From CAYNJF01 sp964397555 (GTDB taxonomy: Bacteria > Pseudomonadota > Gammaproteobacteria > Berkiellales > Berkiellaceae), in the NCBI GenBank assembly GCA_964397555.1, contig CAYNJF010000006.1, positions 1 through 64,000 of the forward strand: a stretch of 64,000 bases of DNA, written 5' to 3'. A program made the position numbers and the translations under genes. The notes beneath the pieces are model-generated. The model saw only the letters and a program-made list of their open reading frames with translations, ran no database searches and had not been told where the DNA came from. Shown in pieces: positions 35,606-45,273 of the stretch. Position 1 is the first letter of the stretch. The number at the start of each line of letters is the position of its first letter.

Positions 35606-38305
35606 ATGTCAGATAGTTATAAATGCGTTGATCAATTTACAGTGGATGGAAGTTCGTATGAGTTTTATTCACTGCCTAAGCTTCCTGATCAAGATAAGGT
35701 GGCTTCTCTACCGTTTTCGATGAAAATCCTTCTTGAAAATTTACTCAGGTGCGAAGATGGACAGTCTATCAATAAAGAAGACATTCAAGCCCTCATCGAC
35801 TGGGATCCAAAAACCAAATCATCCACTGAAATTGCGTTCACCCCTTCGCGTGTTATCTTGCAAGACTTTACTGGCGTGCCTGCCGTGGTTGATTTAGCTG
35901 CCATGCGTGAGGCCATGACCATGCTCGGTGGTGATCCAAAACAAATTAATCCACTCTCTCCGGTTGAGTTGGTCATTGACCACTCGGTCATGGTGGATTA
36001 CTTTGGCGGCCCTGACTCACTATCTAAAAATACCCAGCGCGAATTCGAGCGCAACAAAGAACGTTATCAATTTTTACGCTGGGGTCAACAAGCGTTCGAA
36101 AACTTCAAAGTCGTTCCTCCAGGCACAGGGATTGTTCATCAGGTCAACCTTGAGTACTTAGCGCGCACGGTCTTTGCTAAACCATCCAATGGGGCTACCT
36201 TAACCTACCCAGACACCTTAGTCGGTACCGACTCTCACACCACGATGATCAACGGACTTGGTGTATTAGGCTGGGGCGTTGGCGGCATTGAGGCCGAAGC
36301 GGCCATGTTGGGTCAGCCCATCACCATGCTCATCCCGGAAGTGATTGGCTTTGAGCTCAAAGGGGAATTAGCCGGTGGCTCGACCGCCACCGACCTAGTG
36401 CTAACTGTGGTTGAAATGCTTCGCCAAAAAGGCGTGGTGGGTAAGTTTGTGGAATTCTTTGGCGAAGGTTTGGCTCAACTTCCTTTGGCCGATCGCGCAA
36501 CGATTGCCAACATGGCCCCAGAGTATGGCGCCACGTGCGGCATCTTCCCCATTGATGAGGAGACTTTAGAGTATTTAAGACTCTCCGGTCGTGATGAAAA
36601 ACAAATCAACGTGGTTGAATCCTACGCCAAAGCTCAAGGCATGTTCCGCGAAGCCGGTCAGCGTGCGCGTTACACCGATACCTTAGTGCTAGATTTGGGT
36701 GATGTGGTGCCATCGATTGCCGGTCCCAAACGACCTCAAGATCGCATCGCGCTGAATGAATCCAAAGCGCAGTTCACCAAACTCATGGATGAAATCTTTA
36801 AAGAACGTGGCGACGACAGCGCCAACGCAGACGCCATGAACGAAGGCGCTCGCATCATGGAGGGTGAGGCCAACGTCGGCAACGGCAATGGGTACGCCCT
36901 TCATCATGGAGATGTGGTAATCGCCGCCATCACCTCGTGCACCAACACATCCAACCCTGCGGTCATGTTGGCCGCCGGGCTTGTCGCCCAAAAAGCCAAT
37001 GCGCGGGGCCTTAGCAAAAAACCTTGGGTCAAAACCTCTCTTGCTCCAGGCTCTCAAGTGGTGATGGATTATCTTGAAAAAGCCGAGCTTGTTGATGAGC
37101 TCGACCAGCTCGGTTTTAATCTGGTTGGTTTTGGGTGCACCACATGCATCGGCAACTCCGGGCCACTCCCTGAAGAGGTCTCTAAAGGAATTCGCGATGG
37201 TAACTTGGCCGTCTCTGCCGTTCTTTCTGGAAACCGTAACTTTGAGGGCCGTATTCACCCTGAAGTCAGAAATGCTTATCTTGCCTCACCGCCTTTAGTG
37301 GTGGCCTATGCTCTGGCAGGTACCATGAACATTGATTTAACCTCGGAGCCACTAGGATTTGATAAAGACGAGCAACCGGTCTATCTCAAAGATGTGTGGC
37401 CATCGCCAAAAGAAATTGATGATTTGGTGAATAAAACCGTGAAACCCGACATGTTCCGCACGCGCTATGCCAGTGTTTACGACGGGGATGAGACTTGGCG
37501 CAATTTAGACATTCCAAACTCAAAAACCTACGAATGGCAAGATGACTCGACGTACGTCAAGCATCCGCCCTACTTTGAAAACATGACCAAAGCGCCCAGC
37601 GCCATCCAAGACATCAAAGGCGCCAGAGTTCTTGTCAAAGTCGGCGATTCCGTGACTACCGATCACATTTCACCGGCGGGTGCGATCACGCCAGAATCCC
37701 CAGCAGGCCAGTACCTAAAAGACAAGGGGGTGAGCATTCGTGAGTTTAACTCTTACGGCTCACGACGCGGAAACCACGAAGTGATGATACGAGGCACCTT
37801 TGCCAACATTCGTCTTCGCAACCAAATGGCCCCTGGCACCGAGGGTGGATGGACCACCATGCAACCATCCGGTGAAAAAATGAGCATCTTTGATGCTTCC
37901 AACGCTTACAAAGCGCAAGGGACTCCCCTTATTGTCATCGCCGGCAAAGAGTATGGAACTGGTTCATCTCGTGACTGGGCAGCCAAAGGCACGGTTCTTT
38001 TGGGCGTAAAAGCCGTCATCGCCCAAAGTTTTGAGCGCATTCATCGCTCCAATCTCATTGGCATGGGCGTATTGCCGCTGCAATTTAAAGACGGTGAAGG
38101 CGCCGACAGTCTTGGGTTGACCGGAAAAGAGTCCTTTTCGATTGAGGCCTCGACCATTGAACCTGGCTCTATGGTGAAGGTGATGGTTGAGGGAGATAAG
38201 CCGATGGAGTTTGAAGCCCATGTGCGCATCGATACGCCTCAAGAACTTGAGTACTATCGTCATGGTGGGATCTTGCATTACGTTTTGAGAAACTTAGCCA
38301 ATTAA
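35606..38305 (+). CDS. acnA: Aconitate hydratase AcnA
   Basis: Isomerises citrate and isocitrate in the TCA cycle. 899 aa from ATG 35606, preceded by AAGGAGA; a 10-residue longer frame is rejected. The [4Fe-4S] cysteines lie in TSCTNTSNP and GCTTCIGNSG. The C-terminal swivel domain has GTGSSRDWAAKG with the catalytic Ser. The order of domains and length are those of AcnA/IRP1-type aconitase. fumC follows nine bases later. Confidence 0.97.
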   Translation: MSDSYKCVDQFTVDGSSYEFYSLPKLPDQDKVASLPFSMKILLENLLRCEDGQSINKEDIQALIDWDPKTKSSTEIAFTPSRVILQDFTGVPAVVDLAAMREAMTMLGGDPKQINPLSPVELVIDHSVMVDYFGGPDSLSKNTQREFERNKERYQFLRWGQQAFENFKVVPPGTGIVHQVNLEYLARTVFAKPSNGATLTYPDTLVGTDSHTTMINGLGVLGWGVGGIEAEAAMLGQPITMLIPEVIGFELKGELAGGSTATDLVLTVVEMLRQKGVVGKFVEFFGEGLAQLPLADRATIANMAPEYGATCGIFPIDEETLEYLRLSGRDEKQINVVESYAKAQGMFREAGQRARYTDTLVLDLGDVVPSIAGPKRPQDRIALNESKAQFTKLMDEIFKERGDDSANADAMNEGARIMEGEANVGNGNGYALHHGDVVIAAITSCTNTSNPAVMLAAGLVAQKANARGLSKKPWVKTSLAPGSQVVMDYLEKAELVDELDQLGFNLVGFGCTTCIGNSGPLPEEVSKGIRDGNLAVSAVLSGNRNFEGRIHPEVRNAYLASPPLVVAYALAGTMNIDLTSEPLGFDKDEQPVYLKDVWPSPKEIDDLVNKTVKPDMFRTRYASVYDGDETWRNLDIPNSKTYEWQDDSTYVKHPPYFENMTKAPSAIQDIKGARVLVKVGDSVTTDHISPAGAITPESPAGQYLKDKGVSIREFNSYGSRRGNHEVMIRGTFANIRLRNQMAPGTEGGWTTMQPSGEKMSIFDASNAYKAQGTPLIVIAGKEYGTGSSRDWAAKGTVLLGVKAVIAQSFERIHRSNLIGMGVLPLQFKDGEGADSLGLTGKESFSIEASTIEPGSMVKVMVEGDKPMEFEAHVRIDTPQELEYYRHGGILHYVLRNLAN

Positions 38306-38314
38306 GGATCAACG

Positions 38315-39697
38315 ATGAGCAATACGTTCAGAACAGTCAAAGACAGCATGGGCGAGCTTGAGGTCCCAACCGAGGCTCTGTATGGGGCTCAAACTCAACG
38401 AGCCATCAATAATTTCCCCATCAGCGGCATGCCCATGCCGCGTGGGTTTATTCAAGCTCTGGGCTTAGTCAAAGGCGCATGCGCCAGCGTGAATCGTGAC
38501 TTAAGCTTGTTGGACGCCAAGGCAGCCACTGCCATTACCAATGCGGCAACTCGAGTTGCCCAAGGGGAGTTTGACGATCATTTCCCCATCGATGTCTTTC
38601 AAACGGGATCTGGCACCAGCTCGAACATGAACGCCAATGAGGTGATTGCCACCTTGGCGTGCAAAGAGTTTGATGGGGTTCACCCCAATGATCATGTCAA
38701 CATGTGCCAAAGCTCGAACGATGTGATCCCAACCTCGATTCATGTCAGTGCCGCCATGGCCTTGCATGCCAATCTTATCCCCTCGCTCAAGCACATGCAT
38801 GAAGTACTTGAGAAAAAAGCCAAGAGCTTACATGCGATTACTAAAACCGGTCGCACTCATTTGATGGATGCCATGCCGGTGACCATGGGGCAAGAAATAA
38901 GCGGCTGGGCCGCTCAAATCAAGCACGGTTTAGAACGCGTTGAGGCCACCAGAGCCAGAATTCAAAAGCTTTGCATTGGCGGGACTGCGGTGGGCACTGG
39001 GATCAACGCCCCCGAAGACTTTGGTTCGCGCGTGTGTGCTCAGCTGACGGAAAAAACTGGAATTCAGTTTACGCCTAATGAAAATCGTTTTGAGGGCTTA
39101 AGCGCCCAAGATGCCGCCGTTGAATTATCAGGCCAATTAAAAACCATTGCCTGCTCAATGATGAAGATCGCGAATGATTTGCGTTGGATGAATTCAGGGC
39201 CATTAGCAGGACTGGGTGAAATTGCCTTACCTTCTTTGCAGCCAGGTTCTTCCATCATGCCCGGCAAAGTCAACCCAGTCATTCCTGAGGCATGCGCCAT
39301 GGTGTGCGCCCAAGTGATTGGAAACGATGCCACCATCACCGTCGGTGGCCAAGCTGGTAACTTTCAGTTGAATGTTATGTTACCCGTGATTGGCTTTAAT
39401 CTTTTACAAAGCATCGAAATCCTTGGCAACATGGCTCGCTCAATGGCCGACCATGCCATTGATGGGTTCACCGTGAACGAGGACAACCTTAAGGACGCTC
39501 TCGATAAAAACCCCATCCTGGTTACGGCCCTTAATACGGTCATCGGGTATGAGAAAGGGGCGATGATTGCTAAAACGGCTTATCAAGAGAAAAGACCGAT
39601 ACGTGACGTTGCGAAAGAGCATACGGATTTATCGGACGCTGACTTAGATCGCCTTTTGGATCCAAGCGTTTTGGCCAAAGGCGGCATCCCTCAGTAA
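38315..39697 (+). CDS. fumC: Fumarate hydratase class II (FumC)
   Basis: Oxygen-stable, iron-free fumarase, TCA cycle. 460 aa. Signatures are TGSGTSSNMNANEV, the TGRTHLMDAMP active site and the flexible loop GSSIMPGKVNP with the catalytic Ser. AAGGA precedes the ATG. Paired with acnA in a two-gene TCA operon ending at a strong terminator. Confidence 0.97.
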   Translation: MSNTFRTVKDSMGELEVPTEALYGAQTQRAINNFPISGMPMPRGFIQALGLVKGACASVNRDLSLLDAKAATAITNAATRVAQGEFDDHFPIDVFQTGSGTSSNMNANEVIATLACKEFDGVHPNDHVNMCQSSNDVIPTSIHVSAAMALHANLIPSLKHMHEVLEKKAKSLHAITKTGRTHLMDAMPVTMGQEISGWAAQIKHGLERVEATRARIQKLCIGGTAVGTGINAPEDFGSRVCAQLTEKTGIQFTPNENRFEGLSAQDAAVELSGQLKTIACSMMKIANDLRWMNSGPLAGLGEIALPSLQPGSSIMPGKVNPVIPEACAMVCAQVIGNDATITVGGQAGNFQLNVMLPVIGFNLLQSIEILGNMARSMADHAIDGFTVNEDNLKDALDKNPILVTALNTVIGYEKGAMIAKTAYQEKRPIRDVAKEHTDLSDADLDRLLDPSVLAKGGIPQ

Positions 39698-39698
39698 A

Positions 39699-39728
39699 AA
39701 AAAGCCAGAGCCTAGGCTCTGGCTTTTT
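39699..39728. terminator. Perfect 30-bp palindromic bidirectional terminator
   Basis: AAAAAGCCAGAGCC meets GGCTCTGGCTTTTT in a perfect palindrome, with T tracts on both strands. It lies between the ends of fumC (plus) and the MerR-type gene (minus) and serves both. Confidence 0.92.
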
Positions 39729-39730
39729 CC

Positions 39731-40681
39731 CTATGGGCTCTTTAAAGGATCGCCCACTTGCTTAACCCAAGTTTTTGCTGAATCACTGACCCTCTCAGAG
39801 TGCAAAATAGTCTCAATCAAGCGAGCTCGACGGGGCAGGTCGTGACCATGAATCGTTTGGAGCACATCAGCCCAAGCCAAGATAAGCTCATCGTGGCTTT
39901 TTTGCCCAATGGTGGCTAGAAACTCACCCACGTAGGCATGCAAGTACGCATCAACGGCCTTTTCGAACCAGAGCCATGTTTGGTTATCTAAGCCGACCTC
40001 AGTCAAGCCTTTTCCTTCACCAAAGCCTTGCTCAAATTTTTTGGTTCGAAGATGAGCGTATTCATGGCCGTACAGTTGATTGAGAAGCTCAAAACATCGT
40101 CTTCCAATGTTTATCCCAACCTCACTCGTTGGATTTTGTTCAAGGTTTGCCTTGATGTCATCGACCAACTGTTCCCAATTTCGTTCAAAAGCTGCTTTAT
40201 CGGTGGTCGTCTTCATTTTATGTTCAAAGGCGGCGTACTCTTTAAGCTCGTCTTCGGTGAAAATGTCCTTTACCCAGCTGTGTTCTAGTTGTTCACTCAT
40301 TTTATAAATCTCTATGGTTTGCACAACCGCGGGCCAATCTAAGACTGAGCCCTGGCGTGTCTGGTGCGCAACCGTCTCCAAAAGAGAAGCAGCCTCCTCG
40401 AGTTGGTGTGCTTTTTTTCGTAAGACGGTCGCCTGATTGATCAAGGACTTATCCAGAGTTTGGTTTTTGGACAGCACCCCAGGGATGGCTGACAATGAAA
40501 AACCAAAATACTTCAAAGCCACAATTTGCTGGAGCGTAAACAGATCATCACTCGTATACACGCGATAACCACTAGCGGTGCGAAATGAAGGAGACAACAA
40601 ACCTATCTTGTCGTAGTGATGCAACGTTTGCACCGACACACCGGTCATGTCACTCAATTGCTTTACGTACCATTGGGCCAT
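39731..40681 (-). CDS. MerR family regulator with TipA-type ligand domain
   Basis: 316 aa. The N-terminal MerR helix-turn-helix is VKQLSDMTGVSVQTLHHYDKIGLL with wing RTASGYRVYTSDDL. A coiled linker (about 75-115) leads to a TipAS-like antibiotic-recognition region (about 140-250) and a further helical C-terminus that makes it longer than TipA (253 aa). TipA-type regulators bind peptide antibiotics. A CCTA-TGG-TAGG dyad upstream near 40717 could be an operator. It stands alone with no obvious target gene beside it. Confidence 0.88.
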   Translation of the reverse strand: MAQWYVKQLSDMTGVSVQTLHHYDKIGLLSPSFRTASGYRVYTSDDLFTLQQIVALKYFGFSLSAIPGVLSKNQTLDKSLINQATVLRKKAHQLEEAASLLETVAHQTRQGSVLDWPAVVQTIEIYKMSEQLEHSWVKDIFTEDELKEYAAFEHKMKTTTDKAAFERNWEQLVDDIKANLEQNPTSEVGINIGRRCFELLNQLYGHEYAHLRTKKFEQGFGEGKGLTEVGLDNQTWLWFEKAVDAYLHAYVGEFLATIGQKSHDELILAWADVLQTIHGHDLPRRARLIETILHSERVSDSAKTWVKQVGDPLKSP

Positions 40682-40999
40682 CTCTTACCTCCAGATGAAA
40701 CCTTAAAGGCTATACCTACCATAGGGTCAAGCAATCTTACCGACATTTCGGCCATTGAAAAGAGCCTGATCTTGCCCGCTCATGCCCCCCCCTCTCCAGG
40801 ATCAACTGAATCTCATTTAAAATCAGGCAGATAATATAAAAAGTTGATGGGCGTGGGCACCCCCAAAATTAGTTGAGCAACTATTTTAAACTGCAAAGTT
40901 AGCCATTCGTCTGACAATAATGACCGTTCATCCGGGTATCGTTGCCGTTTATTTGGTTATTTAACACAATAACGGCAATTCAATTTCCTGGAATTTACT
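40682..40999. promoter_or_regulatory. Divergent intergenic region with an inverted repeat
   Basis: 318 bases between the MerR-type gene and the 250-aa unknown gene. A CCTA/TAGG dyad near 40717 adjoins TTGACC on the minus strand, a plausible MerR-type promoter. At 40942-40949 and 40971-40978 TTGCCGTT and AACGGCAA form an 8-bp inverted repeat 21 bases apart, just before the start of the plus-strand gene. Confidence 0.4.
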
Positions 41000-41752
41000 A
41001 TGACATCAAGATTTGTAATTAACGGCCATGGCATCAATCTTAATCATGCATTCAAACTGAGCCAATCACGCGTTATAAGCCCTTCGCCTTTGCACTCCCC
41101 CTATATACTAAAGGTTGAGCGTGAGACACCTTTAGAACCAGCGTTTAAACAAGGTAAGCTCTACCCTGTGGAATCGGGCCAATGGACCCACTATGATTCA
41201 AGCAAATTGACTCCCAATGTGTTTATCACTCCATGGGGTCACGAGGAAACCATTCTCTTATTTGAACGGGCGGTGCTCGACGATGATTTATGGTCTACCA
41301 TCGATGGCCAATATGGCAGCATCTTTGAGCGTGATCCCGATCTATTTATGATCATAAAAGAAAATGGTATAAAAAAAGTGCTTCAAGGAGATGCCCTTTT
41401 TGACTACATGTTTGATGCATTGACAATGAACTTTTTTGGCTGGGAGTTCCTAGATGATGAACCGTTGTTTATTGCTTCCCCTCATCTGGGAAAAATTAAA
41501 CCTCTTGGTTACACAACCTTACAAGAAGTGGTCACCGAAGTTGAGCACCACTTTGGAAAATCTGATTTCTTTGTGGCCACGTGCAACGCAAGCCTTGAGG
41601 GAGACGATCATGTGGTCAAACTTGAGCCAAACAAGCCAGCCATGCCAATAAAGCCGGTCAATGCTTTGCGCTTTTCTAGCCATGAGCTCAAGCCTTACTT
41701 GAATGACGTCGTTGAGCACAGCACGTCAAGCGCACCAAGCTTGGCTTGTTGA
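41000..41752 (+). CDS. Hypothetical protein, 250 aa
   Basis: No family recognised. Soluble, acidic in the middle, with no signal peptide or membrane span. The composition is ordinary, with several aromatic motifs (FFGWEFLDDEPLF). A GGAA about seven bases before the ATG is the likely ribosome site. It stands between a MerR regulator and a lemA remnant, with an inverted repeat before its start. It may be an accessory or host-interaction protein, but nothing in the sequence proves it. Confidence 0.6.
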   Translation: MTSRFVINGHGINLNHAFKLSQSRVISPSPLHSPYILKVERETPLEPAFKQGKLYPVESGQWTHYDSSKLTPNVFITPWGHEETILLFERAVLDDDLWSTIDGQYGSIFERDPDLFMIIKENGIKKVLQGDALFDYMFDALTMNFFGWEFLDDEPLFIASPHLGKIKPLGYTTLQEVVTEVEHHFGKSDFFVATCNASLEGDDHVVKLEPNKPAMPIKPVNALRFSSHELKPYLNDVVEHSTSSAPSLAC

Positions 41753-41814
41753 GCCAACCCCTTATGCGACGCTCAACCCAAGGTGGTAATCTCTTGAACG
41801 ATAATCAATACGCA

Positions 41815-42168
41815 TCAAAGATGAATGCCATCATTCAGAGTAACTCGGATTAATTCAGGCTCCAAGTCCTCATAAAAGCCCATCACATAAGCCCCTGATA
41901 AGCCTGTTAGTAGCTTGCCAGGAAAGATTTGAACTGAGCTATTTAATTGCACAACACTCGTATTGTAGTTTCGTCTAGCTAATGCGATATCATCCTCGAC
42001 TTTAGCGTACAAATTCATTGCCTCGAGAACGGTTTTCTCAGATTTTAGCTCTGGGTAAGCTTCCATATTAACCGATAAGCTCGTCAATTTTTCTTTTAAA
42101 CCACCATCTGCATCAAGCAGTTCTTTTAGGTTTCTGTTGGGATGCTTAACAAGGTTAGGTAACCACCA
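41815..42168 (-). pseudogene. Truncated lemA remnant
   Basis: The readable frame matches the C-terminal half of LemA: PNLV, then LTSLSVNMEAYPELKS, the helix with DIALARRNYNTSV, and FPGKLLTGL. Upstream the frame ends at a TAG at 42169-42171, so the membrane anchor and first helix are missing, and the stretch between PNLV and LTSL is shorter than in LemA. A full lemA is present at 51426-52013. A translated 90-aa piece from a TTG at 42087 is possible, but a decaying copy is more likely. Confidence 0.7.
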
Positions 42169-42176
42169 CTATGTCT

Positions 42177-43109
42177 CTAAGACAACAGAGACTTACTCAA
42201 GCTTATCGTGCTTGATTGAGTCGTCTTCGATGAGGGAATGGTTAACTGGTATCCATACTTGATGAAAAACGCCGAAGAAGACGCATTGGCTTCTATGATC
42301 ACTTGATTGACGTCTTTTTGCGTAAGCCACGACTCGATTTGGCTTAACATCTTTGCACCCAGCCCTCTTTTTTGGCAAGTTTTATCGATGGTGAAAGCAA
42401 AGATGGTGGCGGTGATGTCTTCAACGTTTAGCTCAATCGCCCCCACAACGAACTGCCCCTCATAAAACACGGCGTGAATATGACTGGAGTCAGCCTTATT
42501 CACGCCCATTTGGTTTCCTTTCGCCTTAGTGTTAGGAATGAGTGACTTAAATGCACCAAGCTCCGTGTCTGAGCGTGGCTCAACCAAGCGAGTCCCTTTA
42601 AAGCCTGCAAGCCTATCAATACGTTTTATGAACGCCTCTTTCCCATTGAGGTATTGAACGATGTCATCTGGGTGTTGTTGTGCGAGCTGTTGTTTAAGCT
42701 TTGAATATTCTTCCACGGCTTGTGGGTGAGCAAGCAAATAATCACGAAACAAAACATGGCGTTTAATTTCATCATGATTGCTGGGGTATATATGAATATT
42801 CGCAATACGACGGTCTTTATCCTTGAGACAATAAAACCTTCGTGAAAATATCCCAAACTCACCCAAGGACTCAAGCCCAATGCTTTTAAGATCAAGATCT
42901 AATCGGTCCACCGCGCCAAGGTCATCCACCACCGGCACCATATCAATGATGGGCTTGGCCCAGAGATTGGGTACACTGGTAGAGCCAATGTGATGACACT
43001 CAATCATATGCCCTTGGAGGCTCTTCTCTAGCTGAGTCTTAAGCCTTTCATAAAGGTGTGCCCAATCGCTCTGATAGGGAACCACCTCTATTTTTTTATC
43101 ATCACTCAT
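42177..43109 (-). CDS. GrpB-like nucleotidyltransferase-fold protein fused to a GNAT acetyltransferase
   Basis: 310 aa, two domains. Residues about 5-170 are GrpB/UPF0157 (HHIGSTSVPNLWAKPIIDMVPVV is its signature). Residues about 180-310 are a GNAT domain with the acetyl-CoA loop QKRGLGAKML and a FFIKYGYQ strand-turn. GrpB domains are often found alone or beside acetyltransferases; their substrates are unknown. It overlaps ampG by four bases (ATGA) and is translated after it. Confidence 0.88.
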   Translation of the reverse strand: MSDDKKIEVVPYQSDWAHLYERLKTQLEKSLQGHMIECHHIGSTSVPNLWAKPIIDMVPVVDDLGAVDRLDLDLKSIGLESLGEFGIFSRRFYCLKDKDRRIANIHIYPSNHDEIKRHVLFRDYLLAHPQAVEEYSKLKQQLAQQHPDDIVQYLNGKEAFIKRIDRLAGFKGTRLVEPRSDTELGAFKSLIPNTKAKGNQMGVNKADSSHIHAVFYEGQFVVGAIELNVEDITATIFAFTIDKTCQKRGLGAKMLSQIESWLTQKDVNQVIIEANASSSAFFIKYGYQLTIPSSKTTQSSTISLSKSLLS

Positions 43110-44377
43110 GAGGTCTCGGCCAGCGTGCTGTCATCAGAGCTCTTCGTTTGGGCATCGTTTTCTTCAATGGTCCGCCTTAATGCCACGAGCAATAAGATGC
43201 CTGGCGCGGAGATAAGCAAGGTCCACCAAAAGAAGTTGACCCAGCCAACCTGCTCCACGACAAATCCTGCAACAGGGCCCACATAGACGCGCCCAACGGC
43301 GCTTAGCGCACTGAGCAGCGCGTATTGAGTGGCGGTGTATTGCTGATCGCACAGACTCATCAAAAGCGCGATGAACGCTGCTGTGCCGAGCCCTCCACCG
43401 AAGTTCTCGATAAAAATACACACCACCATCAAACCATAGTGCGTTCCGGCTTTGGCCAAAATCAAATACGTTAAGTTGGATATGGCTTGAATGACACCGA
43501 ACCAAAGCAGCGAGCGATAAAGACCCACTTTGGATAACAACACGCCACCGGCGAATGCGCCCAACAGTGTGGCGATCAACCCCACCGATTTATTAATCAG
43601 ACCAACGTCGATCAAGGAGAACCCGACGCCTCTGAGTAGGAAAACCACGGTAAGATTACCGGCAAAGGCATCCCCTAATTTATAGAGCACCACAAGCACT
43701 AACAAAGCGATGGCATGTTTGCGTGAAAGAAACTCCACAAAGGGCTCAATGCAAGCACTTTTAAAGGTGGGAGGTGGGGGTGAGTAAGCCTCAGGCTCTT
43801 TGGATAAAAAGGTGGAAATCATCGTGATCCCCATGCAAAGCCCCATCAGCATGTACGTCAAGCCAAAGCCTAAATATTCCGCAAGGACAAGAGCAATGCC
43901 TCCGGAAATGAGCATGGCGATGCGATAACCGGCGACAAAAACCGCAGCCCCCGTTCCTCGCTCTTCTGGGGTTAAGCGCTCAGTTCGATAGGCATCCGCG
44001 CAGACATCCTGAGAGGCTGAGAAAAAGGCTAAGGCCAAGGCTAAAAAGCCCAACATGACCGGCGCCTCAGAAGGAGAAAATTGGGACATGACAAGTAACG
44101 TTACCACCAAAGCGGCCTGACAGAGGATTAACCATCCCCGTCTTCTACCGCCTTTAGGGACATAACGGTCCATCACGGGCGACCATAAGAACTTGTAGAC
44201 GTAAGGCTGGCCCACCAAGCCCAAAAAGCCAATGGTGACCAAGTCCACCCCTTCGACGGTATACCAAGCTTGCAAGGTTCCCATCGTCAGTCCTAACGGC
44301 AATCCTGAGGCAAGCCCAAGAATCGTTAAAACTAGCATTTTTTTGTTGAAGTATTGACCTAGTCCGTTCATGTTCAT
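43106..44377 (-). CDS. ampG: AmpG-like MFS muropeptide permease
   Basis: 423 aa, about 12 spans. The N-terminus GLASGLPLGLTMGTLQAWY and FLWSPVMDRYVPKGGRRRGW are typical of AmpG, which brings anhydro-muropeptides from periplasm to cytoplasm for cell-wall recycling, and SASQDVCADAYRTE agrees. A related permease with a different substrate cannot be excluded. Divergent from the FKBP gene. Confidence 0.87.
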   Translation of the reverse strand: MNMNGLGQYFNKKMLVLTILGLASGLPLGLTMGTLQAWYTVEGVDLVTIGFLGLVGQPYVYKFLWSPVMDRYVPKGGRRRGWLILCQAALVVTLLVMSQFSPSEAPVMLGFLALALAFFSASQDVCADAYRTERLTPEERGTGAAVFVAGYRIAMLISGGIALVLAEYLGFGLTYMLMGLCMGITMISTFLSKEPEAYSPPPPTFKSACIEPFVEFLSRKHAIALLVLVVLYKLGDAFAGNLTVVFLLRGVGFSLIDVGLINKSVGLIATLLGAFAGGVLLSKVGLYRSLLWFGVIQAISNLTYLILAKAGTHYGLMVVCIFIENFGGGLGTAAFIALLMSLCDQQYTATQYALLSALSAVGRVYVGPVAGFVVEQVGWVNFFWWTLLISAPGILLLVALRRTIEENDAQTKSSDDSTLAETS

Positions 44378-44482
44378 TCCATCACCATAGCTTGCGTGCA
44401 GTGTACACCAAGCCTACTCAGTGCTCCATGATTAAGATGGTTGACTAATAAAAGATTAAGGATGCATCTGTTCCCATGAATT

Positions 44483-44491
44483 TGGTATAGT
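44483..44491 (+). promoter_or_regulatory. Extended -10 promoter of the FKBP gene
   Basis: TGGTATAGT gives an extended -10 element (TGN before TATAGT). No good -35 is seen, as is common for this promoter type. AAGGAA follows before the ATG at 44521. Confidence 0.5.
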
Positions 44492-44520
44492 GTCCCAAGG
44501 TTAAATAAGGAATTACTATC

Positions 44521-45222
44521 ATGGTAAAAACATCCCGTTATCTCGTGGGTCTTATCTGTGCATCGACACTGATAGCCACGCCAGTCATCGCCAAAAACCT
44601 TGACAGCGATGATGAGAAAGTCAGCTACAGCATTGGGGTTGATATTGGTCAACACTTCAAAAAGCAAGACATCACGGTTGACATGAGCTCCTTTTCAAAA
44701 GGGGTGGTTGATGGAAGTACCAAAAATGAATTTTTATTGAGCGATGAAGAAATCAAAGATCACATCATTGCTTTACAAAATGCAATCGTAGACAAACAAA
44801 ATCAGGAGCGAGACAACTTGGCCCAGCAAAATCTAGAACAATCCAAGCAATTTTTGGATGAGAACAAGAGTAAAGATGGCGTTCAGAGCACAGAATCTGG
44901 ATTGCAGTACACCATCATTGAAGAAGGTCAAGGAACGCCTCCAGGAATCAATGATTTTGTGACCACTCACTATCAAGGTACTTTGATCGATGGCACAAAA
45001 TTTGACAGCTCTTACGATCGCGGACAACCCGTTGAGTTCCCAGTCTCTGGGGTCATTCCAGGTTGGACCGAAGCGCTTCAATTGATGAAGCCAGGCTCAA
45101 AATGGAAATTATACATTCCACCTGAGCTTGCCTATGGAGAAAGTGGCGTTGGTGCTATGATTGGACCAAACTCGACCCTTATCTTTGACATCGAGCTTCT
45201 TGAGGTCGATCGCAAAAGCTAA
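44521..45222 (+). CDS. Mip-like periplasmic FKBP-type peptidyl-prolyl isomerase
   Basis: 233 aa. The signal peptide ends near VIAK (about residue 25). A helical N-terminal domain for dimerisation (FKBP_N, about 28-125) with a long charged helix is followed by the FKBP domain (about 128-230): FDSSYDRGQPVEFPVSGVI, LAYGESG and LIFDIELL. This two-domain plan is that of Legionella Mip and E. coli FkpA. It acts as a proline isomerase/chaperone in the periplasm and, in Legionella, as a virulence factor. Single-gene transcript with its own terminator. Confidence 0.93.
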   Translation: MVKTSRYLVGLICASTLIATPVIAKNLDSDDEKVSYSIGVDIGQHFKKQDITVDMSSFSKGVVDGSTKNEFLLSDEEIKDHIIALQNAIVDKQNQERDNLAQQNLEQSKQFLDENKSKDGVQSTESGLQYTIIEEGQGTPPGINDFVTTHYQGTLIDGTKFDSSYDRGQPVEFPVSGVIPGWTEALQLMKPGSKWKLYIPPELAYGESGVGAMIGPNSTLIFDIELLEVDRKS

Positions 45223-45241
45223 GCCCACTTTTCGTTAGTCC

Positions 45242-45268
45242 AAAACGCCAGGTCAATCCTGGCGTTTT
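45242..45268. terminator. Bidirectional terminator between the FKBP gene and the 496-aa gene
   Basis: AAAACGCCAGG and CCTGGCGTTTT form an 11-bp stem around a 5-base loop between two converging genes. Confidence 0.88.
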
Positions 45269-45273
45269 AATGT

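Noticed and set aside
36689..37258. 189-codon minus-strand frame inside acnA
   Set aside because: Shadow of a highly conserved gene; low-complexity His/Gly/Val composition and no ribosome site.
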